This document shows, piece after piece, positions 49,201-58,077 of a stretch of DNA of 64,000 nucleotides; position 1 is the first letter of the stretch; each line of letters begins with the position of its first letter. The stretch covers positions 62,001 to 126,000 of the forward strand of contig JAKJHU010000082.1 of NCBI GenBank assembly GCA_022316685.1. Reading direction: 5' to 3'. The notes under the pieces are model-generated. The model saw nothing but the letters and a program-made list of their open reading frames with translations. It searched no databases and had not been told where the DNA came from. The translations under genes and the position numbers were made by a program. This DNA comes from Progne subis subis (Eukaryota; Chordata; Aves; Passeriformes; Hirundinidae).

Positions 49201-49777
49201 CCTCAGGATGTCTGTTCCTTGTGATGACCTTCTCAAGGAACTTTTGGCAGCATTTCTGGCTTCCTCAGCTAAATCATCCCAAAATGATTGTGCCTGCCTT
49301 TTTCCCTCAGCAGGGCTTGAGGGCTTTGGAGAGAGCCTTTGCTCCTGCGAGTCTCTGCACTCGGCAGAGCCAACCTTATCAACAGCCTGAACACTTTCAT
49401 TGACCTTCAGACCGCATTCTTTCATTATCTGACAATTCTTTGTAAAAGTTTGCATCGCAGCCCCCACACAGAGCGGTGGAGTAAATCGCAAACAGTTCTG
49501 TGCAGCTTGCCAGGTCTCTTGCTCTTGCAGAGCCTTTTGCAATGCCTGCACAACTTTTCCCCATAATTTAAGATTTTTCCCTGAGCCAGAAGACATTGTC
49601 TCCTCGGCCAGAGCTTTCGTACATTGATCCCATATATCTGGGTGGAGAATGTCCACCGCTCGATCAATGACCCCAAGTTGCAAAAGCCTCGTCACTGCGA
49701 GAGGTAAAATCTTTTGCTTTACAATCAATCCCCCATTATTTATGAATCTGAGATGTGACCTTCATGAGAGCTTCCAT
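49096..49777 (-). pseudogene. gag: Class II gag, matrix-like part only
   Basis: An ATG at 49777-49775 opens a short frame that hits a stop. The main frame (49728-49096) reads VTRLLQLGVIDRAVDILHPD and ALAEETMSSGSGKNLKLWGK, helical matrix-like sequence, then a low-complexity linker. It passes directly into protease within about 500 bp. Capsid and nucleocapsid are missing: no major homology region and no CCHC knuckle are seen. It is therefore an internally deleted element. Confidence in class II gag is moderate and rests on its position between the LTR/PBS and protease. Confidence 0.7.
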
Positions 49778-49876
49778 CCTCCTCTCGCGGGTCCGGGAGC
49801 ATCCTCCCCACCAAGCTGGCCCCGCCACTCGGCCACCGTTCACCCGTCCAGGCGACTCCCATTCTCCCAGGCGATG

Positions 49877-49895
49877 TCCCGGGGTTTCAGCACCA
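49877..49895 (-). promoter_or_regulatory. Primer binding site, phenylalanine-tRNA-like
   Basis: On the minus strand TGGTGCTGAAACCCCGGGA begins three bases after the LTR end. It resembles the complement of a vertebrate tRNA-Phe 3' end with one substitution and one extra C. This orients the element leftward. Confidence 0.65.
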
Positions 49896-49897
49896 CT

Positions 49898-50192
49898 TGC
49901 TGCCTCCGCTGAGGCGTAGCAACCTGGTTCAGGAACAACACGGCAGCCACACTCATGCTGCTCAGGCCATTAGCTCACAGACACCAATGTGGTAGATGGC
50001 AAATGGCATTTATTGACAGGTTACATGGGGGTTATAAAACTTCTGTTTACTACATCACTTCCGTCTGTTTACGTTTCAAACTAGGTGTTGCTTAGCTTAT
50101 CAAGGGGAGTAAACAACTAGCTGTTGAGGGAGGGGTTCTGTCTTCCCTGTACAACACGATGTCTTCTGACCGCCTGTCCCTAATCTCCCACA
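49898..50192 (-). repeat. 5' LTR of the minus-strand class II element (about 295 bp)
   Basis: In sense orientation it starts TGTGGGAG at 50192 and ends GCAGCA at 49898. It has a TATA-like TTTTATAACC, then TCAATAAATGCC (AATAAA) about 45 bp later, then a U5 of roughly 100 bp. Short LTRs opening TGTGGGA also occur at 57749. The outer target duplication cannot be checked, because the other end of the element is rearranged. Confidence 0.7.
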
Positions 50193-50830
50193 GCTGCCCT
50201 TAAAAGGCAGGGAGGGTGGGGAAATGAGGCGTAAGTCAAACTGTTCCCTTGGCCACCCCGCATCTGCCCTTTTGCAGCCTCTCTCAGAAGCGCAGCCGGC
50301 CAGCACTACTGCCTCTCTCAAGAGGAGAGCCAGTGGCCCCCCTTTGCCTCTACTGGCGGGGCGGGGACCGTGCGGAGCCGAAGCTGCCCTTGACCTGCCT
50401 ACAGGTGATACAAAGAGCCAGGAGCGGCGAGGCTCAGCCCCTGTCCTCCTTCCTGGCTTGGCTGCCCCGCCCCTCTCCGAATGCCGGAGTGGGAGTGGAA
50501 CCACCCGCAATGCTCGGGCGCCTGCGGGGGCCCGGGCACAGGGAAAAGAAACTTCGGCCACTGCCGGAGCCACCATGGGGAGTATGGAGGGGGCTGGGCA
50601 CGAAAAAAGAGAGTGGGGGAAAGAGAGCCTGGCTGCCACGGTTGCAGCCCCTGCAGCGCCGTGGGAGCTGAACACAGAGAGACTCCGGCCGCCGCCGCTG
50701 CCGCCACAGAGAAGGCTCGGCACAGCCCTCTTTGGGCTGCATCTCCATCTTCCCCCACCCCCAAACACCCGCAGAGGGAACAAAGAAAAAGAAAACACAG
50801 TAGAATTAGCACTAAAATCACACAACTAAC
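50193..50830. other. GC- and CpG-rich block with overlapping ORFs on both strands
   Basis: Sharply GC-rich compared with its surroundings, with CCGCCGCCG-type repeats. The plus strand has a 201-codon frame from ATG 50224 to 50829 and an internal ATG near 50574 in a strong start context (GCCACCATGG). The minus strand has 241 codons at 50100-50825. Both are Pro/Ala/Gly/Arg-rich with no domain I recognise, and long frames are expected by chance in such composition. It lies between two class II pieces and could be LTR, gag linker or a captured CpG-rich sequence. Not called as a gene. Confidence 0.4.
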
Positions 50831-50904
50831 ACAAGTTGAAACCCCGGTCCCCACCACAACCTCCCCGGGCCAAGCAGCCTCCGCACAGTCTGCAGTGTGT
50901 CTGT

Positions 50905-51369
50905 CTGCCAGTCTGTCAACAAATCTTCCCTCCAAAGGCTGAATAGAATTATTATCATCCAGGGCTGCACCGCTGCTGTCTGTCCTTTTGCATTTGTGAC
51001 CAGGACAGACTGTGGCCATACAAAGACTGGTATTCTGCTTCCCGATCCTGTGATGCCCGGTCCCACAGCCAGAGGCCAGGTGGTAGGCCACGCAGAGAAG
51101 GATATGACCGTGATGCCAGTGCCGGGGTCAAGAAGACCTTCAAGCTGGATCTGAGGCGGGCTGGCTGGAAGCGTCGAAGGCAGGGGAGGGTAGCAATGAT
51201 GGACGCTGCGAGAGAATGACGATCCCGGCCGGTCACACCATGAGCACCGTCCCCACTGACAGGGAGGGCAGATGCAGACGCTTGCTCTGACCCCGCAGAC
51301 AGAAGCAGCGGAGCTGGGGGAGGCAAAAGGAGTTGTCTGCAGTGGAGAATCTTCCATGGCCGCTTGCAA
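50905..51369 (-). pseudogene. pro: Second class II protease fragment
   Basis: The minus-strand frame from 51369 contains IQLEGLLDPGTGITVIS, then SVLVTNAKGQTAAVQPW and SLWREDLLTDW, matching the order of retroviral protease: active site, flap, LWGRD-type C-terminus. The catalytic motif is DPGT at about 51118-51129 instead of DTGA, so it is inactive. It differs from the protease at 49.1 kb, so it belongs to another class II lineage. The frame after LLTDW is not RT. The upstream 80 residues are Cys/Ser/Pro-rich; a relation to dUTPase is possible but unproven. Confidence 0.65.
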
Positions 51370-51584
51370 TGCAGAGAAATCCCAGCTGTCGGTCAGTCAG
51401 TGAGGGATGACCTTCACAGAAGACATAGTCTGTCCTGTCTAGAGGGCCTGTTCCTCAGTGGAATTTCAGTTTCTCCTTTTAGGAAAAACTTGTGCTATAA
51501 AATACTTTTAAGAGGAGTTTCTGATATTGTTTGTTGCTAGTAGTATCTGTTCTAAAAAGTATTGATTCAAAGGTTATAAGTTAT

Positions 51585-52004
51585 TGTGACACTGTACAGG
51601 TGTAAAATGCCATGTCAATCATGGCAGGAAAAAGAGGGGTGGGGAAGAGTTAGTTTTTGCCGGTTACATCACCCTGAGCCGTGATTGGTGGACGTGACTG
51701 ACCAATCATTCGATGCCCTCGGAAAATGACTGGTCAGGAATGACTCTCGAATAAAGACCAATCAGGACCCTGACAATGGACCAATAAGGGGAAGGATCCA
51801 AAATGCCCCAATCAGGAGAAGGCAAAGAAGATAAAAGAGACTGTAAGACTGTGGGGGGCGGGGAGGGTCCTCCTTCAGAACCTTTAGGGGTCTGAAGGAG
51901 CACCCAGTGTGGTGTTGCACTGTCTGTTGTTTTCTGGCTCACCAAGAGGAACTTGGGCCTATCCTAGGTTCCCACTTCCAGTGGTTGTTAAAGTTAAATT
52001 AACA
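51585..52004 (+). promoter_or_regulatory. CCAAT-box-rich LTR-like segment
   Basis: Within about 135 bp (51680-51815) there are several CCAAT boxes: GATTGG, GACCAATCA twice, GACCAATAAG and CCCCAATCAGG. A TATA-like GATAAAAG follows near 51829 and then a G-rich stretch. This is the layout of a retroviral U3 promoter. Candidate ends TGTGACAC and AATTAACA give 420 bp, but no target duplication was found. Confidence 0.45.
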
Positions 52005-52244
52005 AGTGCCTTTTTTTTCATCATTACATTTGAGTCCTGACCTCATTTCTAATACTTGTGCCCCAACGACCTGTGTATGCAGAGTTGCAGTTACCCAGTG
52101 GTTCCTCCTGGGAAGAGGAACACTAGCTTGGTTGGGTGCCATTGCAGACCTGCTCAACTTGGCTGAGTCCTTTACCCCGTGGTGGAAGGGACCACCCTCC
52201 TCTGGTGGAGGATGACTTCTGTCCTTCAGCTCTTGGCTGAAGAG
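52005..52244 (-). pseudogene. Leader or start of gag after a Trp-type PBS
   Basis: The sequence immediately downstream (minus strand) of the PBS is open for 82 codons (52247-51999), with an ATG-led part from about 52143. No domain is recognised. By position it should be the leader and gag start of the element whose LTR is family X. It is cut by the CCAAT-rich segment. Confidence 0.4.
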
Positions 52245-52262
52245 CAAACATCAGGGTCACCA
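52245..52262 (-). promoter_or_regulatory. Primer binding site, tryptophan-tRNA-like
   Basis: The minus strand reads TGGTGACCCTGATGTTTG directly after an LTR end (CACACA). It matches the known tRNA-Trp PBS of avian leukosis-type viruses at about 14 of 18 positions, with several differences explained by CpG decay. Confidence 0.7.
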
Positions 52263-52352
52263 TGTGTGGTTTGTCTCCCTCACGGAGCCCCGGCTCTGTT
52301 TTTGCCCCGGCTAGCTTGAGAGAAAAAACTCAGTTAGAAGGAGCTTTCCTCA
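52263..52352 (-). mobile_element. Class II LTR (family X), 3' end segment
   Basis: On the minus strand this is TGAGGAAAG to CACACA, homologous to the end of the family X LTR at 41.24 kb (GTTAGTCTG..., GAGCTAGCC). It abuts the PBS on one side and element Y on the other. Its missing front part is at 45603-46086, ending in TGAG at 46083-46086; CTCA at 52349-52352 is the matching half of the Y target duplication. Confidence 0.78.
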
Positions 52353-53002
52353 TGAGATATTAATTTTGAGGAACTAAGGATTTTTAAGAAAGTTAAGATA
52401 ATAAGCTGCTGAATTAGCTGAAGTAGATAGGTAATCTTTGTTTGCAGTTAACAGAAGCCGGATCTTAGATAAGCTACCCCAGATCTTGTAACTCATTTCT
52501 TGTCAGCTTTATGTTTATGTAGTTGTGCTTGTAATGAAAAACAAAATGTGGTAAATAGGACATAAGATAGCTGCAGATTTCCTGCTTAAAGGACCCATTG
52601 AACACAGGAAACTGTAAGTTCTACCAAGGATTCATTTGTCACGAATGCATTGAAAAGGTAGACAGGTCAAGACGAGGAAGACTCATCTTACTTCCTCATT
52701 TTGGGTGACCCCTCCCCAGAATAGACCCCCGACTCATTTTAAGAAACAAAGTACTCATGCTTAATAGCCTTTTTGCCAATTAGCATACGAAGCGAGGAAT
52801 GGGAGGTGACAGGGGTATGAATATGCATTTGTATTTTGGATATTCAACACTTTTGTAAATTTTGTAATTACCTGTGAATTTCGCAGTGCAAATTAGGGAA
52901 ATACCCTGCGTGCTGCCTGGCCGTAAACATACGTAAACATACGCTTTCTAACTTTAAACTGTTAGAGAGTCTTTGTCCGTCACAGTTGGGTATCGATACT
53001 AG
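52353..53002 (+). mobile_element. Nested element Y, copy 2, body (3' end severed)
   Basis: Near-identical over its length to Y copy 1 (24118-24766), with a small deletion near 52860. It ends at ACTAG, exactly where the 30-base fragment at 46087-46116 begins. No Y bases are lost between the two pieces, apart from about one shared base. Confidence 0.88.
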
Positions 53003-53985
53003 GTATCTGTGGACACCTTTTCTGGAGCTGTCTATGCCTCTGCCCACACAGGGGAGAAGTCTGGTAATGCCATGAAACACCTAATACAGGCTTTCTCCTT
53101 CCTGGTCATCTCCAAGGCACTGAAAACTGATAACAGGCCCATGTACAAGTCCAAAGAATTCAGAATCTTCCTGCAGCAATGGGGAGTAGAGCACAAAACT
53201 GGCATGCCTTACTCCCTGACAGGTCAAGCATCATGGAAGAGACCCACCAGTACATCAGAAGGGTCCTCAGCCAGCAACAACAGGCTGTAAACATAGAACC
53301 ACCCTCAATCTGGTTCTCCAAGGCCTTGTTCACATAAAATTTTTTAAATTGCTCATTCGAAAGTTTTAACCTGTTAATCGTGTGCCATTTCAGAGAAAAC
53401 TGCCAACTGCAGCTGAAAGCAAAGTCACCAGTAATGTTTAAAGATCCAGCAACCTGGGAGACTGTTGTATTTCCCCACGAGACTAGATGACCGCCGATGG
53501 CAAAAGTAAAAGAGTCTGCTCTTTCACCGGGTGGGATATTACAGCTTTTATTCTCAAGTCCTGCCCTGCTTAGCTGGAGCCCATCCCGATCACTTGCCGG
53601 TGCCAGAGAGAGCTTGGCCCCGACCCAAGCAGAGGCTTTTCCCCCCAGGGGCAGGGCCAGAGGCAGGGACAAGACATCACCTAATCAGGGAGAAGTGGCA
53701 GTGGAAGAGTTAGGTTACAGCTGAGTAAGGACAACCCACGATACAGATTACAGATCCAATAAACATAACACAATTAATGCATTACAACAGGAGACAAAGG
53801 GTCCTTACGATCTGTTCACCTGGTGTTGTAGATACGCCCGCGTGTCCACTCCCTCAGGTCTCAAGTGGGTGCCATCCAAGTGGGTGAAACCTTTCATCCC
53901 TAGAAGTGCAAAACCACCAGCAGAAGCCCCACAAGTGGTTAGCACCACCTGGAGAAGGAAAAAGCGCCAAACCCTCTCCCTCTAA
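53003..53985 (+). pseudogene. pol: Class II integrase C-terminal half
   Basis: It begins abruptly inside the core with VSVDTFSGAVYASAHTGEKS, where D is the first catalytic Asp. The second Asp (LKTDNRP) is present. The Glu position appears lost: the expected ERxH context reads SWKRPT after GQA, apparently through a frameshift near 53226. The region to 53462 is the degraded end of the core. After a nested LTR the C-terminal domain resumes at 53796 (GPYDLFTW, then STPSGLKWVPSKWVKPFIP), ending in a basic tail near 53985. No zinc-binding N-terminus precedes it; that half is at 46117 on the other strand. Confidence 0.85.
53463..53789. mobile_element. 327-bp solo LTR nested in integrase
   Basis: The termini TGTTGTA and TACAACA form a perfect 7-bp inverted repeat, and GGAGAC is duplicated on both sides (53457-53462 and 53790-53795). 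Integrase reads on after it. AATAAA occurs on both strands; the minus-strand one (followed by about 90 bp of U5-like sequence) fits LTR layout better, so I favour minus orientation. Confidence 0.9.
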
Positions 53986-54111
53986 ATATCCCCTTTTTCC
54001 TAACAGGCTTTTTCTTTCTGGACAATTTGTTTACATTGTTTATCATCCTTTTAATTTTTTCAGCTTTGCAGGTATCTCCCATGGACTGAGTTTTCCTCCT
54101 CCTAGTTTGGT

Positions 54112-54125
54112 AAAAAAGGGGGAGA
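54112..54125 (+). promoter_or_regulatory. Polypurine tract of class II element
   Basis: AAAAAAGGGGGAGA directly precedes the TG of the LTR, after a T-rich stretch that often precedes such tracts. Confidence 0.8.
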
Positions 54126-54783
54126 TGTTGCATTGTGCTCTGTGTTATTTATTTTCATATTGAATTTTTTGTTATTTATTTTCATTGTAAGAATTTGTTC
54201 TGTACTCCCCTGTTCTCCTGAGAAATGTTACATTCCAAGGTTTGTGTCCCTGCCCCTCTTCGCTGTCAATCCTCCCATATTCCTCCCAGTCCCCTCCTAC
54301 AGGCCCTGCCTATCACCTGTCATTCGATTGTTCCTCCCAGCTTCTAGAAAGCTTGGGTAAGGGCATTGAGTAATAGGGCAGGAGCCAAGGAGGTTCCTCC
54401 CTTTATGTTCTCATTAGTTTCTTTGAATGTCCCTCCAACCCTGTTCCATTCCCACCTTTTCCCTCATTGGATGTTAGTTTGTCTCCTCCCTTAGTCCCTC
54501 CCCTGTATTTAATCCCGGAGCTGACTGCCCCAGGCAGCGCGGCTAGAGAGACTCCCTGAGGATGTCTCCTGCATGGGACTGAATAAACACCTTGGACTTC
54601 ACCCTCTAACTGAGTCTGACTCCTCCCTCCGTCTTCGGTGAAGTCTTTCCCGTGATAAGGGGAAAACGCCCTTTTGCCGCTCCTCAGGTTTCCAAATCCA
54701 GAGGAGTGTTCCCTGACTGATCACTGTGTCAGAGCTAGCCTGGGTGGAAGGAGCCACCGCTTTGAGAAGGACACAGCGACACA
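54126..54783 (+). repeat. 3' LTR of class II element (658 bp)
   Basis: Starts TGTTGCATTG and ends CAGCGACACA. Features are CTGTATTTAATCC as a TATA-like site and CTGAATAAACACC (AATAAA near 54581), followed by a U5 of about 200 bp. It is related in layout and in the U3 start to family X but is not close enough to be the twin of the X LTR at 45.6 kb. Its right edge joins the pol relic of another element. Confidence 0.82.
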
Positions 54784-55321
54784 TGTTATCTGAATTAATT
54801 GTTCCTTTGATAATTAAATGCCGTTAACAGTGTTTGCAGTTAAGTGGCAGCTGATCCTGCAATAATTGTTGCTCCAATATAGCAGGAAGACTTCTAATGG
54901 AGCCTTGTAAACAGCAAACAGTGCTCCTTTGCAAAGTGTGCTACAAATTTTCAAGGCAGATCACTTATCACTTGCTCAGTCATAAATTATTGAAATTGAT
55001 CAAATCAACCAATTTGTCAATGTGGGTGTTGGTGCAAGGATCACTGTCTTTTACTGACAGTTCAGAAAAAAACAGGAAAAAGCCATTGTTACCTGGAAGG
55101 ATGAATCTGACTGGCAAATGCTAGAGGGTCACAAATCAAGCATGGCCCTGATTGCTTGAATTGAGGGCTGTTGCCATGGCATCCTAACAATTTCTTCAAG
55201 TATCCCTGAATTTGGTTATTGAATCTGCATATGCAGCAGACATAACCAAATGTTTGGATTGTTCACTTCTGAAAGAGGTCAATAATGCAACTTTGTTTTA
55301 ATTATTGAAAGCTTTGTGGCC
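54784..55321 (+). pseudogene. pol: Class II RT connection and RNase H relic
   Basis: Starts mid-gene against the LTR at 54783. The broken frames read as connection domain (near 54785-54830; the KLLKLIKSTN stretch near 55000). RNase H follows: SLSFTDSSEKNRKK near 55045, then LNLVIESAYAADITK near 55210 where the usual Asp is Glu, then CSLLKEVNNATLF. It is cut at 55321 by a solo LTR. Several stops and frameshifts; distinct from the pol at 46-49 kb. Confidence 0.78.
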
Positions 55322-55610
55322 TGTTGACACAGTTTGTGAGTTTTGTGAGATGTTTACAGTTTTGTAGCTGAGTTCTCAGGTTTGTGCCATAAACAATCGG
55401 TTTTTACATTCCTCTCTGATGAGAGTCATCTGATTGACTTGTAGCCTGGCCAGGGGGATGGAGAGGTGGTAACCTTGTTCTCCAATCCTTGGTCATTGTT
55501 CAGAATCTGTATAAGTGAGGTCTTGGAAAATAATAGTAATTTTTTTCTTCAGCCTTCTTGGAGTCAAAAGATTGTGTGAGTATTCATTCTCTTTGTGTCC
55601 TCTAGTGACA
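55322..55610 (+). mobile_element. Short class II solo LTR nested in pol (289 bp)
   Basis: Same family as 35017-35297: it starts TGTTGACAC, shares TTTTGTGAGATGTTTACAG and GTGGTAACCTTGTTCTCC, has a TATAAG box near 55510 and ends CTAGTGACA. The flanks GTGGCC and GTGGTG share four of six bases, a decayed 6-bp duplication. Confidence 0.83.
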
Positions 55611-55871
55611 GTGGTGTGCAATTCAAGTGTAAAGTTACCTATATTAGATCCTACACAGTCTGAGTGACTCCAGTTTACCAGGTTTCATATTAGAAGGTAA
55701 TCCCAGGGTTGACAAGTTAGCTAATCTTATATGGGTAGCACCTCAGCCTGACAAAATTTTGCAAATCAAAGTGCTGCATGATTTTCCATCAAAGTGCACA
55801 TACTTTGCAGAAGCAGATTCAGTTAACACCAACTGAGGTTCGTTCAATTGTCAGTTCTTGTGCTGTCATGG
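55611..55871 (+). pseudogene. pol: Class II RNase H end and integrase zinc domain, first part
   Basis: RNase H resumes after the LTR near 55635 and reads DKLANLIWVAPQPDK near 55705-55760. It enters the integrase zinc domain, with LHDF and QIQLTPTEVRSIVSSCAV in two frames, to 55871. LTR copy C cuts the domain just after the Cys. Confidence 0.75.
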
Positions 55872-56617
55872 TGTATTGGATTATGTAACCTAAAAAATGT
55901 GTATTCTGTTTCATCTGTTGAAAACTGGTTTTTGGGAGATGTTTTATCCTTCTCTTGTAACCCCAGCAGGGAGGGGAGCGGATGCCTTCTGAAAATGGCC
56001 CAGCCATTAAAACCACAGTGGGGCAGTGTTTCTTATCTCTTTCACCACCCCTCCATCCTCCAGGGAGACCTCTTCTGATAATGGGCCATTAGGGCCCACC
56101 AACGACAGGACACATTCCGTCATCCCATTGGGAGATGCTCCACACAGTGGGGGAGGAGGCAGCTGTTCCTAGCTAGATAAAAACTGGGGCTGAAGAGCAT
56201 AAGGTATCCAGTTTTTCCACTGGATGCCCGGAGGAAGACCAGACCCATTTAATCACCACTGGACTTTCTACAGGATCATCTCTACTCCACAGAACCACAT
56301 CTGTTACTCCAGGAGGACTTATTTGGACTGCTTCCAACACCCTGACCAACAGAATGCCAGGTTGTATCCCTGACTCTGTCAGGGTGTTTTCCCAGATTTT
56401 TGTTTGCTTCCTTGCTTGTATTTTTGTACTATTACATTTATATTTTTTTTTCCTTAATATTCTTAGTAAAGAACTGTTACTTCTATTCCCATATCTTTGC
56501 CTGAAAGCCCCTAATTACAAAATTATAATAATTTGGAGGGAAGGGGGTTTACATTCTCCATTCCAAGGGAGGCTCTAGCTTTTCCTTGGCAGACAACTGT
56601 CTTTCAAAACCAAGACA
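55872..56617 (+). mobile_element. Solo ERVL-type LTR (copy C) nested in integrase
   Basis: 746 bp, TGTATTGG to CCAAGACA, nearly identical to copy B (few differences by eye). The flanks CATGG (55867-55871) and CATGA (56618-56622) are a 5-bp duplication with one mismatch. Integrase coding resumes on the right. Confidence 0.9.
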
Positions 56618-57400
56618 CATGACCTTGCTGCACTTTTGCCAGCTGGGGATAAACCCCAGAGGCCTGAAAGCCCTGCAGCATTGGCAAAGAGATTTCACTC
56701 ATATTGCTGAATTTGGGTGACTTAAGTACCTGCACGTGTTTTATTGACATTTTCTCCTCTGCCATGTGGACATCTGCTTATATTGGAGAAAAGGGATTGC
56801 AATGTTATTGCCCATTGGGAAATGGTTTTTGCAATCTTAGTTATATCTTCTGCCGTGAAACTGATAATGGTCTTGCTTATGTCTTACAGAAGACGCAGCA
56901 GTCTCCACAGTGTATGGGGAATGTCTCATGAATTTGGCATTCTGCATTCTCCAACTGGTCAAGCCATTGTTGAATGCGCTCATGGCATCCTAAAGCATGT
57001 TCTGTTTTTACTAAAAAAGGGGGAATTCCTGGAGAAACCCAGCACAGTCAGTTGGAAAAGGTTTTATATGCAATTGATCACTTTGCAGTGCCACAAAAAT
57101 GCAATCAATCATGTCATTCTAAATTACTTCCTTTTTGTTGCAGTCATCAAGTGAGATGCACTTGCCTTGAGTGAGGTCTGGGTATGGGATCTAACCACTA
57201 TAAGTGGGAAGGCCTCTGTGGGCTTATTGCTTGAGGTTGCAGGTATGCCTCTGTTTCCACAGATTCTGGGGCATGATGGATAACCACAAGGTGTGTTCGC
57301 CCTGACCTGCGACATCTAAAGCAGAATGTGGCCATTAGGCAACATTTGAATGATGATCAGGATGCTGATCATCACTCAGACAATTTTTTCTACAAGTAGA
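56618..57400 (+). pseudogene. pol: Class II integrase, core and C-terminal domain
   Basis: Continues the zinc domain (CHDLAALLPAGDKP-like), then the core in shifting frames: LKYLHVFIDIFSSAMWTSAY with the first Asp, then SAVKLIM where the second Asp motif has decayed. Then HEFGILHSPTGQAIVECAHG, with the catalytic Glu, is in frame 56744-57154, and LKKGEFLEKPSTVSWKRFY follows. The C-terminal domain lies at 57160-57400 in other frames. Non-functional. No env is recognised after it. Confidence 0.82.
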
Positions 57401-57748
57401 GAATGAATATTCTTTTTGTTTCTAGAGTAGTGAGTGTTGACAGGTTAGACTGCCATTTTTTTGAGCAGACTGACAAAGTTTTGTGTACTGTATTAGAATT
57501 AATAACTGACTCCTTGCAAGGATGAACAGTAAGACTTGGTGTTGGTGCATGGATGTGACTCTGAGGAATTTGATAGCATGTGCCAGAGAATCTCCCTGAC
57601 CATTCTAACTCAGTGCCCGATTGAGGTTCTATCAAGTAACCATCAATTACTAAAGGGACCTCTTGTGCTGTGTTTGTTCTTCCTCCTGCAAGGGCCCTGC
57701 AGGAAATTACAAACGCTGCCTTCTGCCTTAAAAACAAAAATGGTGAGA
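57401..57748 (+). other. Internal 3' region of class II element with A-rich tract
   Basis: Lies between the integrase relic and the LTR. No clear env motif is visible. An A/G-rich run (about 57731-57748) precedes the LTR as a decayed polypurine tract. Confidence 0.45.
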
Positions 57749-58077
57749 TGTGGGAACTGACAGTGAAATTAGATTTTAGGCTCCAGGCAGTAGCTTGAAG
57801 CCTGTGGGAAAAGCCAAGTACATAACTTTCTCACTTGGGCCTGGGAAATCACAAGGAGGAACCAAAAACAATCCCTGCAGATATCTTCTTCCTGACATCT
57901 GGTGATTTTCCAGCTGATTTATGGTAAAGATGTTTACTGAGAGGTGTTGGTCTGAAACAACCAATATTATTCATTGTACCAAAATACTGTATAAAAGACC
58001 TTGTCTTTCAACAAACTTTTGCTAAAATGCCCTCCGAAGAAATCAGAGTTCTACGTATTATTATTTGAGCCATCACA
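57749..58077 (+). repeat. 3' LTR of class II element (329 bp)
   Basis: Starts TGTGGGAACTG and ends GCCATCACA (TGTG/CACA ends). CTGTATAAAAGACC near 57990 is a good TATA box, preceded by a CCAAT-type AACCAATATT. The short length and TGTGGGA opening are shared with the LTR at 49898-50192. Confidence 0.75.

Noticed and set aside
51585..52004. Calling this a full LTR with certainty
   Set aside because: Candidate ends lack a matching target duplication and no second copy is in the window, so it is listed only as LTR-like.
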